From Castanea sativa (Eukaryota; Streptophyta; Magnoliopsida; Fagales; Fagaceae): 64,000 nucleotides of DNA. The stretch lies in NCBI RefSeq assembly GCF_040712315.1, contig NC_134013.1:77196001-77260000 (forward strand), read 5' to 3'. The position numbers were made by a program, and so were the translations under genes. This document shows positions 1 to 11,815 of the stretch, piece after piece. The notes beneath the pieces were generated by a model, which saw nothing but the letters and a program-made list of their open reading frames with translations, was not told the origin of the DNA and searched no databases. Within the stretch, counting starts at the first letter, position 1. Each line of letters starts with the position of its first letter.

Positions 1-1114
1 GATTGTGATGGAAATGGTAAGTTTTTTTTTTCCTTCTCTTTTTTGGGTCTATATTTTAGTTTGAAATTAGATGTCTTTCTTTTTGTGCTGAATTTTGCTT
101 GGAACACACTTTAGAATACCAACTTTAAAAGCAGTTAGTGATATGGCTGGGATGAGATACGAATTCTTAACGGTATGTCTAAAGAAGAGTAATAGGGCTT
201 CTTCTTCTCTTCCTTCATAAAACGAATAGCCAATGATGTTGATGATTATTTGCGGTACTACCATGGTATTGAAGGGTGAGCCATGCTCATGCTGATTGCA
301 GCAAAGCACAACTAATTTTTCCCTTCTACCACTGTAATAAATCTTTCTTTTGCAGTCTGCTTTAAACTTCTCAGTCATTCTGTCTAGGAACTACTTTTAT
401 AACATATATAAGGCTGAATTTGAAAGTGTGTTCTTGAAATTGTAAATCAAGTTGCTTGTACAAAAAAAAAAAAAGAATCAGATTGTGTGCTGAATTGTTT
501 TTTGTACTTTTTTTCATCTGTTATGTTTGCTGAGCTTCTTACAACTTCTTAGATAGAATCTAGTTTGGGGGACATAATAGTTCTGTTGAGAATTTTTGGT
601 TTGTGGATGTATTTGGTCACTAGTTCGAATCAACCCTGCCCCTCCCCTTGGGGCCAAAACTTGTTAACAAAAATTGTTTGTGGGTATATTCGGTAGTGCC
701 TATGACTTCTTCCAGGTGGAGTTTGCTTTGGTTACTTTCCACCGAGTGCAGTAAAGCATTAGTAATGAATTACTTGGACTACAGCTTTAAGATTATTCCA
801 ATGAGTCCATGTTCATTACTGAGATTTGTTTATTGCATCATCCACCCACTGTCTAAATCTTTTGGTTGGTCAGATTTGCCTAAACCTTCCATTTGACACT
901 CCTAATTAAGTACTTTCCTTATCAAATTACATTTTCTCTGAATTTGATAAATAATGCTCATAAATGCATAGAATCACTATGTTTACCTTCCTATACCAGG
1001 TGCCAAATTGTGTACACAATGCGAGGGTTCTGGAGTTAATACAGTAGACCACTTCAATGGACAGTTTAAAGCTGGTGGATTATGTTGGCTATGCAGGTAT
1101 TTAAGTTAAAATGC

Positions 1115-1155
<41 letters not shown>

Positions 1156-2016
1156 GCATGTGTGTTCATGTGTTTGTGTTTGTGTTTGTGTCCTTGATGT
1201 TGAGTGCAGCCAACAAAGAGTATCAGAATCAGTATTATTTCCATTATGATCACCTTAAAGGGACCAGAGCTACATTTTGCTTTCCTTATCATCGACTGAG
1301 AAGCCTGAGATATCAGACAGGCTAAAGTATTCAAGTGACACAATCAAAACTAACACCACCTTAGGATTTTTAAGGAGAACTAGGTCCTAGAAATGTTTTG
1401 GATAATTGAAAGTGCTTTGTGTGTAGCATGTGATAATGGACGAGTCCAGGTATTGAGAACCATTTGAAATGCAGATCTTAACACTTAATTTCTTTTCCTT
1501 CCTGGCTTCTTTTAGGTTAGGAATTGCCAAAAAAAAAAAGGCAAATCCTCATGTTTGACACTTTCCCTATTTTGATTAAATGTATTAAACTCTTGAATAA
1601 ATTAAATATCGATGTAAAAATGTTATTTTAAAATCTTGAGAATGCTCGCATAGGCAGAATGCAGGTACCCCAAGCCTTATTATTTCTTTATTTTGTTTAT
1701 CTTGCATGCTTGAAGGATTCAGAAATGCACTATTTGATAGTTTCAGATAAAGATATGTCATATGTCCTTGTAAATGAAACGACCTCCAAAAAAAAATTTA
1801 TGTCGATCTTTTTGTATTGAGTCCTTGATCAGACATAGATTTCTGTTGTGGCTTTGAATCATAACTTTATAAAGGGATTGATGCTAGCTTTTATACATCT
1901 GGAATCCCATTCATAAGTATGATATGTTTCCTTGCAGAGGTAAAAGGGAAATTTTGTGCGGGAGTTGTAATGGAGCTGGCTTTCTTGGTGGATTCATGAG
2001 CACATTTGATGAATAG
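1..2016 (+). CDS. BSD2: BSD2-type DnaJ-like zinc-finger protein, 3' part
   Basis: Three exons of a gene that begins left of the window: 1-16, 1000-1096 and 1938-2016. They are joined by GT-AG introns (donors at 17 and 1097, acceptors ending at 999 and 1937) and end in TAG. The joined reading frame has the CxxCxGxG signature of DnaJ-type zinc fingers: a partial first motif (CDGNG), then CTQCEGSG, CWLCRGK and CGSCNGAG, and the C-terminus GGFMSTFDE. This pattern and ending match BUNDLE SHEATH DEFECTIVE 2, a small stromal chaperone known to hold Rubisco large-subunit intermediates during assembly. The transit peptide and first cysteines are off-window, so plastid targeting is inferred from the family. 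Intron 2 contains a (CT)n tract. Other plastid CxxCxGxG proteins (PSA2, LQY1) are less likely given the C-terminus. Confidence 0.85.
1118..1151. repeat. (CT)n microsatellite in BSD2 intron
   Basis: About 17 uninterrupted CT units just inside the second intron of the BSD2-like gene, about 20 bp after the splice donor, followed by a GT-rich stretch to about 1190. Confidence 0.95.
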
Positions 2017-2505
2017 AAAGTTTGCAAAATTGGATCTTCAGTGATTTGTACCAAAATTTTGAATCATGATACACTGCCAAAATTTTGCAGTAAATGAACT
2101 GTGAATGTTAGTCTGTGTTGTCCAGCTTTTGATTCTGAACTTTGAATCTTAAACAGATTTTTCGAATTTCATATCAGGCTTCCATAGATTTATGCTTTCC
2201 TGGTTTTATTTCAATTAATGATAATAGAAGGGAAATGAAACATGCTCAACTTATTTGTGTGAATATTACATTTGGAAAATTAAGAAACATTACAGCTCTT
2301 TTTTTAATTTTTAAAGAGACTTAACTGGATGAAGATGACATAACTATAGGTTGCTTCTTGACTAAAATTTAGCTTATAAGTCAGAGCTTTTTATTTTATT
2401 TTTAATGAATCTTATAAATTAGAACATGAAAATAAAGAGTAAAATGATTGATATGATATAAGATTCCTTGTATACAAAACAGAATAATATGGTTTTTTCA
2501 TAACA
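2017..2505. other. BSD2 3' flank
   Basis: AT-rich sequence between the BSD2 stop codon and the tRNA-Arg gene. It presumably includes the BSD2 3' UTR. I see no other gene or repeat. Confidence 0.5.
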
Positions 2506-2578
2506 CGCGCCAGGTAGGGGTCGAACCTACGACTTTCTGCTTAGGAAACAGACGCTCTATCCACTGAGCTACAGGCGC
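2506..2578 (-). tRNA. trnR-CCU: tRNA-Arg(CCU)
   Basis: The reverse complement folds as a full cloverleaf. The acceptor begins GCGCCTG and pairs with CTGGCGC (one U6-U67 mismatch). The D-arm is GCTC/GAGC, the anticodon stem TCTGT/GCAGA has loop TTCCTAA (anticodon CCU), and the T-arm GTAGG/CCTAC has loop TTCGACC. The discriminator base is G and no CCA is encoded, as expected for a nuclear tRNA gene. It decodes AGG. There is no intron. The nearest T-run on the gene strand lies about 27 nt downstream. Confidence 0.95.
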
Positions 2579-3102
2579 TCTCGTGGCAACTTTTGTCCTT
2601 TTAATCATTAACTATGTAATTCGTATGTTTCAACGTAAATAGTAATTTCCTCAATTAACTGTCAGAAACTCAGAATTATCAGATCAACTGTTGCTTTTAC
2701 ACCAACTCTGATAGTTATTGGAGCATCCCATTCAAATTATAACAATGTAATATCCACAAATTCTGAAAATGTATTCTAGTGAATTAATTACGTGTTGATC
2801 TTTTAAGAAAATAGTTTTCTAAAAATTGAAGCTTACGAAAATTTCATACAACACAATAAAAAAGATTCCTTTGTTCTACTCTCTTGCATTTGACAAAGAA
2901 TGTTTTATACCTATAAAAAAAAAAAAATGTTTTATAAGATTTATTTGTTGCATATATAGTATTACTCGAAAGAATCCTGTTATTATTAAGAAGTTTTTCT
3001 TAGTTTCCTCTCTTTTTAAATTTTAACACAACATTCTTTTTTCTTTCTGTTTCCCTTATTTAATGACAGAAATAGTGATTGTGACATAAGGATATTCCTA
3101 AA
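2579..3102. other. intergenic, no feature seen
   Basis: AT-rich sequence upstream of the tRNA-Arg gene. No convincing gene or repeat apart from short A-runs. Confidence 0.4.
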
Positions 3103-3192
3103 AGATCCCAGGAATAAATTAGTACATAGGCATTCATAATGTAGTGAATCTCATGATGGACAGCAGAAATAAAAGAAGATTGATACGTGTGT

Positions 3193-4003
3193 TAGGGCAT
3201 CCGCATTAGTTTTTGTCCATTTTGCAAGAAATTTTTTTTTTTTTTTTTTAATTTTACATACCTACTTTTATAAAACACTCATATTAGTTTGTCTATTCTA
3301 CACATTTATTCAATAAAATATTCATTCTTGACTCAATACCTGGCCACCATCATTAACCTAGCCTCCATCATCAACCCACACAACCAACATCATCAAGTCA
3401 ACCTCCATCATCAACCCACCCATCGAAATCCCAAAACCACTAATCAAAATCATCAAAACCCACTGATCAAAATCCCAAAACCATCAAACAAAGAAAAAAG
3501 ATAGCAACGACGATTGGTCAGGTAGCAGCGAGTGAGGTGATCGCTGGTGGCCCGGCTATGGCGAGACTCAAGAGAGCAGCGGACGATCAAAACCCCCTAA
3601 TCAAAATCTCAAAACCATCAAACTGAGAAAAAAAGATAGCAACGATGATTGGCGAAAGCAGCGGCAATTGACGAGGTAGTGGTGATCGACGTGAGTAACG
3701 GAGAGTGAGGTGATCGGCGGTGGCACGGCTATGGCAAGACTTGAGAGAGCAGCGGAGATCAGTGGAGGAAAAGAGAGTGCGAGGTGAGAGTCAGACTAGA
3801 GAGAAAAATAGATAGTGAGGTGGAGAGAAAAAAAAATAATAAAATATCAAATGCAAGAGCTACAGTAACCGTGCATATATGCCAGTTACTATAGCACTTG
3901 TGCATTTATACACAATTTTACACCCACTGATGTGAGTGTCTTTATTTATTTATCAAAATGTGTAAAATGACAGATTATGCAACCATCGATGTGGTTGCTT
4001 AGT
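3193..4003. mobile_element. hAT-like non-autonomous DNA element
   Basis: The left end (TAGGGCATCCGCATTAG) and the reverse complement of the right end (TAAGCAACCACATCGATGG) form an imperfect terminal inverted repeat. The interior has an imperfect direct duplication (for example CCATCAAAC at 3481 and 3615, and AGTGAGGTGATCG near 3531 and 3703) and is GC-richer than its surroundings. No transposase was seen. The target duplication could not be fixed, so the superfamily is uncertain. Confidence 0.5.
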
Positions 4004-4106
4004 ACCTAAGTTGTGGTGACAAAGTAAATTTTAATTTTTTCATGTGGTAGGAGTTGTTCTTTACTGTTTGCAAAGGAATAAAGTAGTACATAGGTGTCAT
4101 TCTATT

Positions 4107-4274
4107 TTTTTTTTTTTTTTGAGAAAGTTTCAGTCTATGGCATTTGCTCCTAATGATAACTCTTTATCATCAAACCAAAATACCAATCAGTCTTTCATGT
4201 AGGTAGGGATTGAACCCCAGATTTCTTATTCAACCATCAGAAACTTTATCAATTAAGTTAACTGGAACCCACAT
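4107..4274 (-). mobile_element. tRNA-derived SINE
   Basis: Read on the minus strand this begins GTGGGTTCCAGTTAACTTAA (A-box-like), contains GGGGTTCAATCCC (B box) and ends in poly(A), seen as the poly(T) at the left. It is flanked by a perfect 13-bp duplication, GTGTCATTCTATT, at 4094-4106 and 4275-4287. That is the hallmark of target-primed retroposition. Confidence 0.88.
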
Positions 4275-4365
4275 GTGTCATTCTATTCACAGTGTCATGA
4301 TGAACAATAAATAAATAAAAAATAAAAAATAAAAAAGATAGATACATGGGTTAGTACATTAGTTA

Positions 4366-4587
4366 GAGTCCAAATCTTCTGTTCCACTTTTCCTGTTCCA
4401 CTCTATAGTCTACCAATAAAAATTTGCCACGTGTCCACCTAATTAATTAAATACTATTATTAATTAATAACGGTAGCATTAATAAGTCAATAATGATAGT
4501 ATTTAATTAATTAGGTGAACACGTGGCAAATTTTTATTAGTAAAGTATAGAGTGGAGCAGGAAAAGTGGAACAGAAGATTTGGACTC
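4366..4587. mobile_element. long-TIR MITE
   Basis: Inverted repeat of about 95 bp per arm. The left arm starts GAGTCCAAATCTTCTGTTCC and the right arm is its near-perfect reverse complement, with a short AT-rich loop. The arms share GCCACGTGT(C/T)CACC and TTAATTAAATACTAT. The target duplication is ambiguous. Confidence 0.8.
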
Positions 4588-5400
4588 CATTAGGTATCCC
4601 AACAAAGTAATTTTTATTTTTGGTAAAGTAGCATTAACTCTCACTTTACTGTTTGCAAATGTATTAAACATTTAAACTTCCCCGTACTTGGCAAAAGAAA
4701 GATGCAATAATACAAAAACGACGGAATAAAGTAGCACATAGGTATTCAACTGTTCATAGTATCCTAATGTACGGTGGAAATAAAAGAAGATATTGGGATA
4801 ATACATTAGGTATTATTCGTCATGCGGGATGACCTATCCTTTTACTATTTTCAAATTAATGAAGTAGTACATAAGGTTCAACTTACACATAGTGTTATAA
4901 CTTATAATAAAAATAAGAGTTCGGTTAACAAGTGCCCTTATTAGAACATCTTAATGAATTATTTTTAAAAAGTTGTAATACTACTTTTAAAATTTAAAAA
5001 AAAAAAACATAAAAAACTGTCAAAAAAATTAATTACCTTTTTCTTTTCTTATAAAAAGTTTTTGATCTTAATCTAACGCTCTTAGGACATCCAATAATTT
5101 TCCCCTAAAAATAAAAGGAGATAGATGCATAAATTAGTATATTAGGTGTCCTAAAAAAATAATTTTTATTTTTTCTAATGTAACACTAATTAAACTAGCA
5201 TTTACTGTTTGCAAAGATATGACTTATGTGCTTCCCTTTACTTAGCAAAATAGAGATGTAATAAAAATACAAGAAGTCAAAGATTAACAAAATAAAGTAA
5301 TACATGTGTCCATTGAGTTATACATCTAAAATGTCCTAATAAGTATTACTGTTTTTTAAAAAAACAAAAGTGTCCTAACAAAGTAATTTTTCTTTTTCGT

Positions 5401-6146
5401 ACCGTTTCATGAGTAATTCTATCAAGCTAAAGCCAATGAAAATCTAACAGGCCATTCAATAAAAAATCCGATGGAAGTCCTGTAAACTGAAGGGTTTATT
5501 ACACTTCAATAACGCATTTGCATGTCTTTAAAAGTTTCTGGAGTATCAAGCAAAAAGAGAGTTTCCATAGTTTTAGTTTTCATTGATACGAAACAGGTAC
5601 ACATTATCATAAGAACCAATCAAACCAAGTTGGAAATCTTGAATTCAATAAGAAATCTAAATACTCAAGTCCAAAAAAAGAAATTGCCAAACCCATCTAA
5701 ACCCGGTCTCATTGGTACAAAACATAGTCACATAGATATGCTGACTGCATCAATCTATTTCAGTGCAGATACTCGAAACTATGCAATGATAAAGACAATA
5801 CTCTGGAAAGGTTGACAAGTTTCGGATTGATCTCTCTCCTTTTCACTTACGGGGTGGTTTACATGTATCATATTCATACATTCACTCCCATGTGAGAGAG
5901 TGGATATATGTATTGGAAATTGGAACAGGATAGATTTTCTCCTCGCTCATAGTAATAGACGCGTCGAAAAACTTACAACACGAATGAAACTCAGATAAAC
6001 ACAAACACAAAAAACATGCAAAACACATAAACCAAGACCAGATCTCTCTCTCTCACACACACAACTTGTCTAACCCATAAAAACCACCTGAACACCATAA
6101 GGCTTCTTAAAGCACCTGAAAACCAGGCTGGAAAGACATTGATAGC
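5401..6146. other. intergenic, no gene recognised
   Basis: Mixed-composition sequence between the degenerate array and the possible remnant. It includes a short (CT)n/(CA)n stretch near 6044-6062. Nothing else can be supported. Confidence 0.4.
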
Positions 6147-6326
6147 CTAACCCCTTGAGGCTGTTCTCATCCTGGCTAACAGTGCTAAGGAGCCCTCAAC
6201 AAGAACATTGATACTAGAGATAATTCTCGTTCCCTTGGAAGGCAAGATCTTGTTACATGCCTTCCATCCAAGATGAGTGACCGTGTTAGTTTGGTTCACA
6301 AGAACAGTAATAAGTTCATTCTGGAG
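6147..6326 (-). other. possible unrecognised coding remnant
   Basis: Minus-strand open stretch of 59 codons ending in TAG at 6147-6149, bounded upstream by TAA at 6327-6329 and with no ATG. Its base composition is less AT-rich than the flanks, and the peptide (containing GWKACNKILPSKGTRIISS) looks protein-like. It lies just downstream of HO1 on the same strand. I do not recognise a family. It could be a broken gene piece, a captured fragment or chance. Confidence 0.25.
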
Positions 6327-6552
6327 TTATTCAAGCTCCTTTTTTCTTTTTCTTTTTTTTTTTCACCTTTTCATAAAGTGGCTTATCCCAGACCAAGTTT
6401 CCTAAATTTATTTATATTTGAGCAAATTTCAGATTATCTGCAACAATTGAGCATTCATATTTTGATAGACGATTAACGTTCAAGGAAAGATTAAACATTT
6501 TGAATATATACAGAAATCTTTGAAGCTTGTGCCATTAATTGTGCAGTGCAAA

Positions 6553-9461
6553 TCATGATAATATTAGACGGAGAATCTCTCCCGAGTGCTTGAATGATTT
6601 CTCAGTTTCTTCCAAACAATGATTCTTCTCCTCTCTAGTCCAGCCCTGAAAAAACCCATACACAAATAAGTTTTTTCTATATTATAACCGGATGATTCAC
6701 AAAATTGTTTAAAAAAAAAAAAACTAGTTGTATCAGTATTTCAGGTTTACTGCTCAGATTCCACAGAAGCTTGGGGGTAAAAAGCAAAAGAATTTTGAAC
6801 TAAAAAAGGAAAATGCAATACTAAGGGTAGCAAGAAATTACTTCAGCAACTTTATTCAACTTCTCTCTCACATTCTGCAACAATTGGGAAAGGTCACCAT
6901 CCCATTTGTAGAATTCCAACTCCTTGTTATTTAGTATCTGTTCAGCTACCTGAATTAGAGTAATAAGAAAAAAATTAGTTATGCACCTCACAAACTAAAA
7001 TAAAATGCCAATACCACATCAGCCTCATATAAAAAAATTTCCAAAGTAAAATTAGTAGTGTTCACTACTAATTTTACACATAGAAACTAAAGAACTGCCA
7101 CTTGCTGAAAGGTCCCCACAAAATGAAATTCGATTAACTGCTTCCCTCCTTATTCTCAAATATTTGTTATAAAAGAAGGCCGCAATTTTAGAATCAAAAA
7201 AGATATCAGCCGCATGTTAGTGAGGTTGAATCATAGTAAATAGGCACCATCCACAGTTACTGCACAGTGAACCTACAGTTTGGAAATCTTTTAACGGAAA
7301 GATGAACTCATACTTCATGACAGCTAAAAAATAGCCTATATAACCACAATCATAATAATACATACAGGAACAGATAAAACAGAGCTCTAAAAATGTGGAA
7401 GTTCCTGCATCCAACATATCAAATCAGATGTGTCTACAGAGCTGCTGTTAGCCATATGTTAAATGGATGAATCTATGTAACAGACAAAGAAAAACAGACT
7501 CCTCAATCATTCAGAAGTTCACTATTTACTTTCATTTAATGAATATACCACTTGTAAGAGAAATTAAAATGTAAACCCAGTGTACTGTACCTCCCTCCCA
7601 CATAAATGTGGGTCTCATGTGCGGGACCAACACATGGGGTCTATACCCATGTAAGAGGAAGGTATGTAATACACCAGGTACATGGAATAATATCCCCTGC
7701 TATTAAAGGCGAATGAGCACTTTGAAAATTCATTGATGTCCCTATTTTGAGAATTGCAATCAAAGGGCGCACGCAAGATTTGACGCCCACACGGCCACAA
7801 CCAGCAGATAGACCTGAGTCCCCAGGCAATAGACCATAACATGGTAATATTATGACACACTATCCAAGCTAATGTCTATTTACCTTTCTCCCAATCATGC
7901 GACCACCAGCAGAGTGGGCAAAATATACATTGTAGAAGTGGCAAATAAATGCTTGAGGATCCTTCTCTGATAATTCTTTAAGATACTGTGAGTATGTCAC
8001 GCCAGGAGAAGAAGGTTCTGGGATGGGATAGCCTTGCTCCTTGAACCACTCCAAATCCTTGGCCAATTTTTCAGACCTTTCTAGTCCTGTGTTTCTGAAC
8101 TCTGCATCTACAACCAAAAATGAAATTTTCAATCTTTCAGCTGTCATCAGTAGAGATTAAACACACAAAAAAGAACTGAACCACGTGCATATGATTTGAG
8201 CTGGAGGAAAATGTGGTCATACCCAACAGGGAAAGATCGACTTCTCAGTTCTCAAATTTAGGCATGTTAAACTACATTTATCACTCACTATCTCCACCCA
8301 ACCACATCATTATGCCTTGAAATCTGTCCGGTTAAGCTTTTGAAGGGGTGCTAAACTGCTATTTAAGCACATTAAAGCTCCTATAGCAGAACTTGCCAAA
8401 CTTTTGGTAATTTGGAGTATTTGAGAAAAAAAAAATTCTTCACTATTTGTGCCACAAAATCTCAACAGTTAAAGCTCCAGTTCATTCAACAATGCTAAAT
8501 GAACACTTAACCTTTCACAATATGGTCATGTAAATCCCCTAAATACCATTAAATCAAGAAGTCACCAAAAAAAAAAGAATAAAAATAAGACTACAAATCA
8601 ATGTTTATAAACATATACAATTAATATTTTGATTATCATTCCCCCATCAGAATTCAAAATAATAATAATAATCATCAATTGAACTCAAACTAGGGTCCGC
8701 CCACACACACACACATTCGAGTATCATTCCCAATCAGAACTCTAAGGAGCTCATACATCTAAAACACCAAAAACCAACTAAAGCAGAAGGCTATATAACA
8801 TAGATACCAAATAGACATGAGAATCACAACAAAGCCTTACTCCCAACTTTTTTCCTTCATTCTATTCAATCAAAAGTCATAGTCTTTGTTGCTTCATTAA
8901 TTAACACCTTCTTTTTAACTACTTCTAACAACAATAACAAAAAAATAAATTAAATTAAATTAAATATATAAATGAAAGAGAGCCAAAAAAAAAAAAAAAA
9001 AACTCACAGGAAGGAAAAGCAGCCTTATCGACGATCCCTTCGAGAGTGTCATAGACCAACTTGCTATCCACAAGGAACCTCAAGTAGCCATCGACAGTGG
9101 GGTCCCACTTAGTGACGGTCCTTTCCTCAGGCTCCTTGACTTCCTTCTCTCCCTCCTTAGCTTGCTCTTTGGTGTGCAGCTTCATCGCCACAAACCTCAT
9201 CTCCTCCACAAACCCCTTCGACTCCCCGGGGTACCTCTTCTTCGGCTTCTCCGCCGTGGTCGCCGAAACAGACACCGCACCGGCCTTCAGGGGCATTCTC
9301 GTAATTTCTCTGCGGAACCGGAGGGAGCTAGTACTTCTGCCGAGAACAGAGGGATTGGGATTGGGATTGAAAGAGAAAGTATTAGGGGGTGTTTGGAGTT
9401 GGAGTTGGAGTTGGAGTTGGAGTTTGGAGAAATTATGAGAGATTGGGGTTAGAGAAGCCAT
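6553..9461 (-). CDS. HO1: plastid heme oxygenase 1 (HO1/HY1 type)
   Basis: Complete four-exon gene with exons 9461-9008, 8107-7884, 6949-6842 and 6645-6553. All introns are GT-AG, and the joined frame is 292 codons plus TGA. Residues 1 to about 70 are a Ser- and basic-rich transit peptide. The heme oxygenase domain follows. [18 protein letters not shown] carries the expected proximal heme-ligand His (residue 96), and [20 protein letters not shown] is the distal-helix signature. The family opens heme to biliverdin IXa with ferredoxin electrons in plastids and supplies the phytochrome chromophore pathway. Length and exon number fit plant HO1. HO2-type proteins lack the conserved heme-binding His. 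The start is the only ATG before the transit peptide. Introns are 900, 934 and 196 bp. Confidence 0.95.
9390..9427. repeat. hexanucleotide repeat in HO1 transit peptide
   Basis: Tandem TGGAGT units, read CTCCAA/CTCCAG on the gene strand, encode an alternating Leu-Gln run at residues 14-23 of HO1. A second, shorter hexamer run (GGGATT) near 9355-9370 encodes Asn-Pro repeats. Both keep the frame when units are gained or lost. Confidence 0.85.
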
Positions 9462-11044
9462 AGCGAGAGATTATTAAAGATTAAAAGAAGAATAGAGAGA
9501 GAGTTGTACCGTGCACGAAAACTATAGAGTGACTGAAACACAAACACTAACTAATGAGTGAGTATTAAAGACTTTTTATTAAGACAATAATAGAGCAATC
9601 TGGGGGGGTTTAGCTTGAAGTGGCGGTTCACGTAATCTTCAAGACTAAGCGATAAAAATAAATTCGCCCAAATTATTTTAAAAATTAAAAATTAAAAATT
9701 AAAAATTGGTGTGGGTTATGGGGTATTGGGGATGTGTCAGTAGTGTAGAGTAATGGAGTGGAGTGTATGGGATACTGTGTGTGTTTGTTGATTTTGAGGC
9801 AATCGTAGACAGGTTTTGGTTTTCTTATTGCTGTTGTGTGTTGTGTGCTGTGGCCTGGATAGAATGAAAGAAAGAAAGAAAGAGACAGTATGGGAATGAA
9901 TGGGAGGAAGGAAAAGTGGTTTCGTTTCGTCGAACTCAAGGCAAGGCAATGCGATGCGGGCCGGTGGTCGAAGATGTTGTACGGCGTCGTTTGTTTCGGA
10001 TAGCTGATGTGGTGGGGTGGGCAAATGGGTAATACGACTTTCGCGTACTTGTGGTGGACAAAGTACGGAGTTTTGTTTGTGTTTTGAGTTTCCTCAAAAG
10101 ACGTGATACCGCATGTAATTATTATTACATGAAAAGAGGAATTAGTATTACAAAAATACGTTAGATGAAAATGTAATAAATATTACTATTAATTAGTTTA
10201 GTGTTCATTTAAGTATAGAATTCCAAATAGAGTTAATAATTAACTAGAAAAATTTATTTTCTTTTATTTCGAAGATGTGGCAACTAATAGCTTTTTAGGA
10301 TATTTAAAAAAAAAATTATTACATAAAATGAAGGAATAGATATTCAATACTTTTGATAAGTAATATTTATTCTTTATTTTGAAGAATAGCTATTCATAAG
10401 GAATAGTTATTCATTGTAATAAAAACATAACTAAACAACCGAATAGTTATACTATAGGAATAAGAATATCAATTACATTACAGTGTCTATTACAGTCTAC
10501 CAAACGTGCCATTACTATATAATGTTCCAATTTAGAAGCTGTGATTACGCTAAATATCTACTCTCACTAATTAATAAATTAATTTTATAGAAAAAAAAAA
10601 CTCACATTTTGATTAAAGGATAAAATTTAATAATAATTTAAAATAAATTAAAATTCTATTCGAACTAAAAGTCTATTATAAAAAATTCATAAACTTAAAT
10701 CCCATGGAACCCATACTTTTGTTTTTTTTGTTCTCGCAAATTATATCTTATTAAATTAATATTTTATTATGATATTAAATTACAAAACTCTTGACAAAGT
10801 TATATGATTTAACAATAATTTAACTTAGCTAAAACTTTATGATCTAGGTTTTAGATTTAAATTCTACTCCAACTAAAATTTTATTATCAAAATTTTCAGA
10901 ATTTATATTTATTCAACCATGGTTTTTCGATACAATCTCTTATAACTGATAAGACATCCTTATAATTAAATCCCATATAATACACCCCATGTTGTTGTAT
11001 TTTTTTTTTTTCAAAATGCAACTTACTCTTATGTTTTAATCTAA
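9462..11044. other. HO1 upstream region
   Basis: 5' UTR and promoter side of HO1 up to about 10080, then very AT-rich DNA. Around 10120-10510 there are repeated GAATAG(T/C)TATTC-like inverted motifs that suggest an old MITE; its ends could not be placed. No gene seen. Confidence 0.4.
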
Positions 11045-11053
11045 TAAATTCAT

Positions 11054-11806
11054 GTTCAAAATGCAAAACTCACTCTCTAAATTTTACCTTTTGTCATTTC
11101 AATCTTCTACGTTTGACTTTTGTCATTTCAGTCCTCTAGGTTTCAATTATTCTCAATTCAGTCTTCATCTACCATCCATCAAATTGCACTATTAACTTAC
11201 ACACAAAAATATCGTTTTACGGTTTAATTAATATTTAATTTTTTTAATTTATGAATTTTAAAAAAATTTTAATAAAAAAAACACAAACACAAACTAAACC
11301 CAAAGTCTGAAAACCGTAAAGAACAAGAGGGGTAAAGAGAGAGAAAGAGAGATTGAGAGGTAGAAAGGAGATTTGTGTCATAAAACTAAAAAGCCAACCA
11401 CGTCTCTGGATGCATATTGATATTCCTCGTGAAAGCCAGAACCTCATCGATGATCCCAACGCCACCAAAACCATGCTCCTCCAAATCTAAATCTGATTCC
11501 ATATCCGATCCGAATGAGGTGGTGTTCATCATCTTCAAAATCTCGATCGAAATAGAATTGGCTAGCGCTATTTCAACTCTGTTCTTCACAAGTTTTAGAC
11601 TTTTGGGTTTAGTTTATGTTTTTTTTTATAAACATTTTTTCTAAAATTCAGAAATTAAAAAAAATATTAATTAAATTATAAAACGGCATCATGTTGTGTA
11701 AATCAACGATGCAATTTTATGGATAGTAAACAAAGGACTAAATTGAATATAATTTAAACTGAAATGACAAAGGTAAACCTTAGAGGGTGCGTTTTGTATT
11801 TTGGCC
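11054..11806. mobile_element. Pack-MULE-like element with BSD-domain fragment
   Basis: Perfect 9-bp target duplication TAAATTCAT at 11045-11053 and 11807-11815. The termini are inverted: the left is GTTCAAAATGCAAAAC and the right, reverse-complemented, is GGCCAAAATACAAAAC. The similarity continues inward for more than 200 bp (for example TTTGTCATTTCA, TTTAATTAATATT). A 9-bp TSD with long TIRs is characteristic of Mutator-like elements. No transposase was seen. The centre holds a foreign coding fragment (11386-11592). Confidence 0.85.
11386..11592 (-). pseudogene. captured fragment of a BSD-domain gene
   Basis: Minus-strand frame inside the Mutator-like element. It encodes an acidic segment (SDLDLEEHGFGGVGIIDEV) followed by LAFTRNINMHPETWLAF and a stop. 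The HPETW motif preceded by a hydrophobic helix is typical of the BSD domain (TFIIH p62/synapse-associated/DOS2-like) in plant proteins. Only a single short piece is present, cut off right after the motif, so it is a captured fragment and not a working gene. The family call rests on the motif alone. Confidence 0.65.
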
Positions 11807-11815
11807 TAAATTCAT

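Larger units (their letters stand above)
3103..5400. repeat. degenerate tandem array interrupted by transposons
   Basis: A recurring landmark resembling AATAAAGTAGTACATAGGT appears near 3113, 4074, 4725, 4855 and 5288. It is usually followed by a purine-rich AATAAAAGAAGAT-like stretch and preceded by TTTACTGTTTGCAAA (near 4060, 4650 and 5200). The copies are diverged and unevenly spaced because a hAT-like element, a SINE and a MITE are inserted among them. No coding potential was seen. Confidence 0.6.

Noticed and set aside
9097..9452. Two plus-strand open frames of about 100 codons opposite HO1
   Set aside because: They are antisense shadows of HO1 exon 1; the minus-strand frame has the transit peptide, the conserved domain and correct splice sites.
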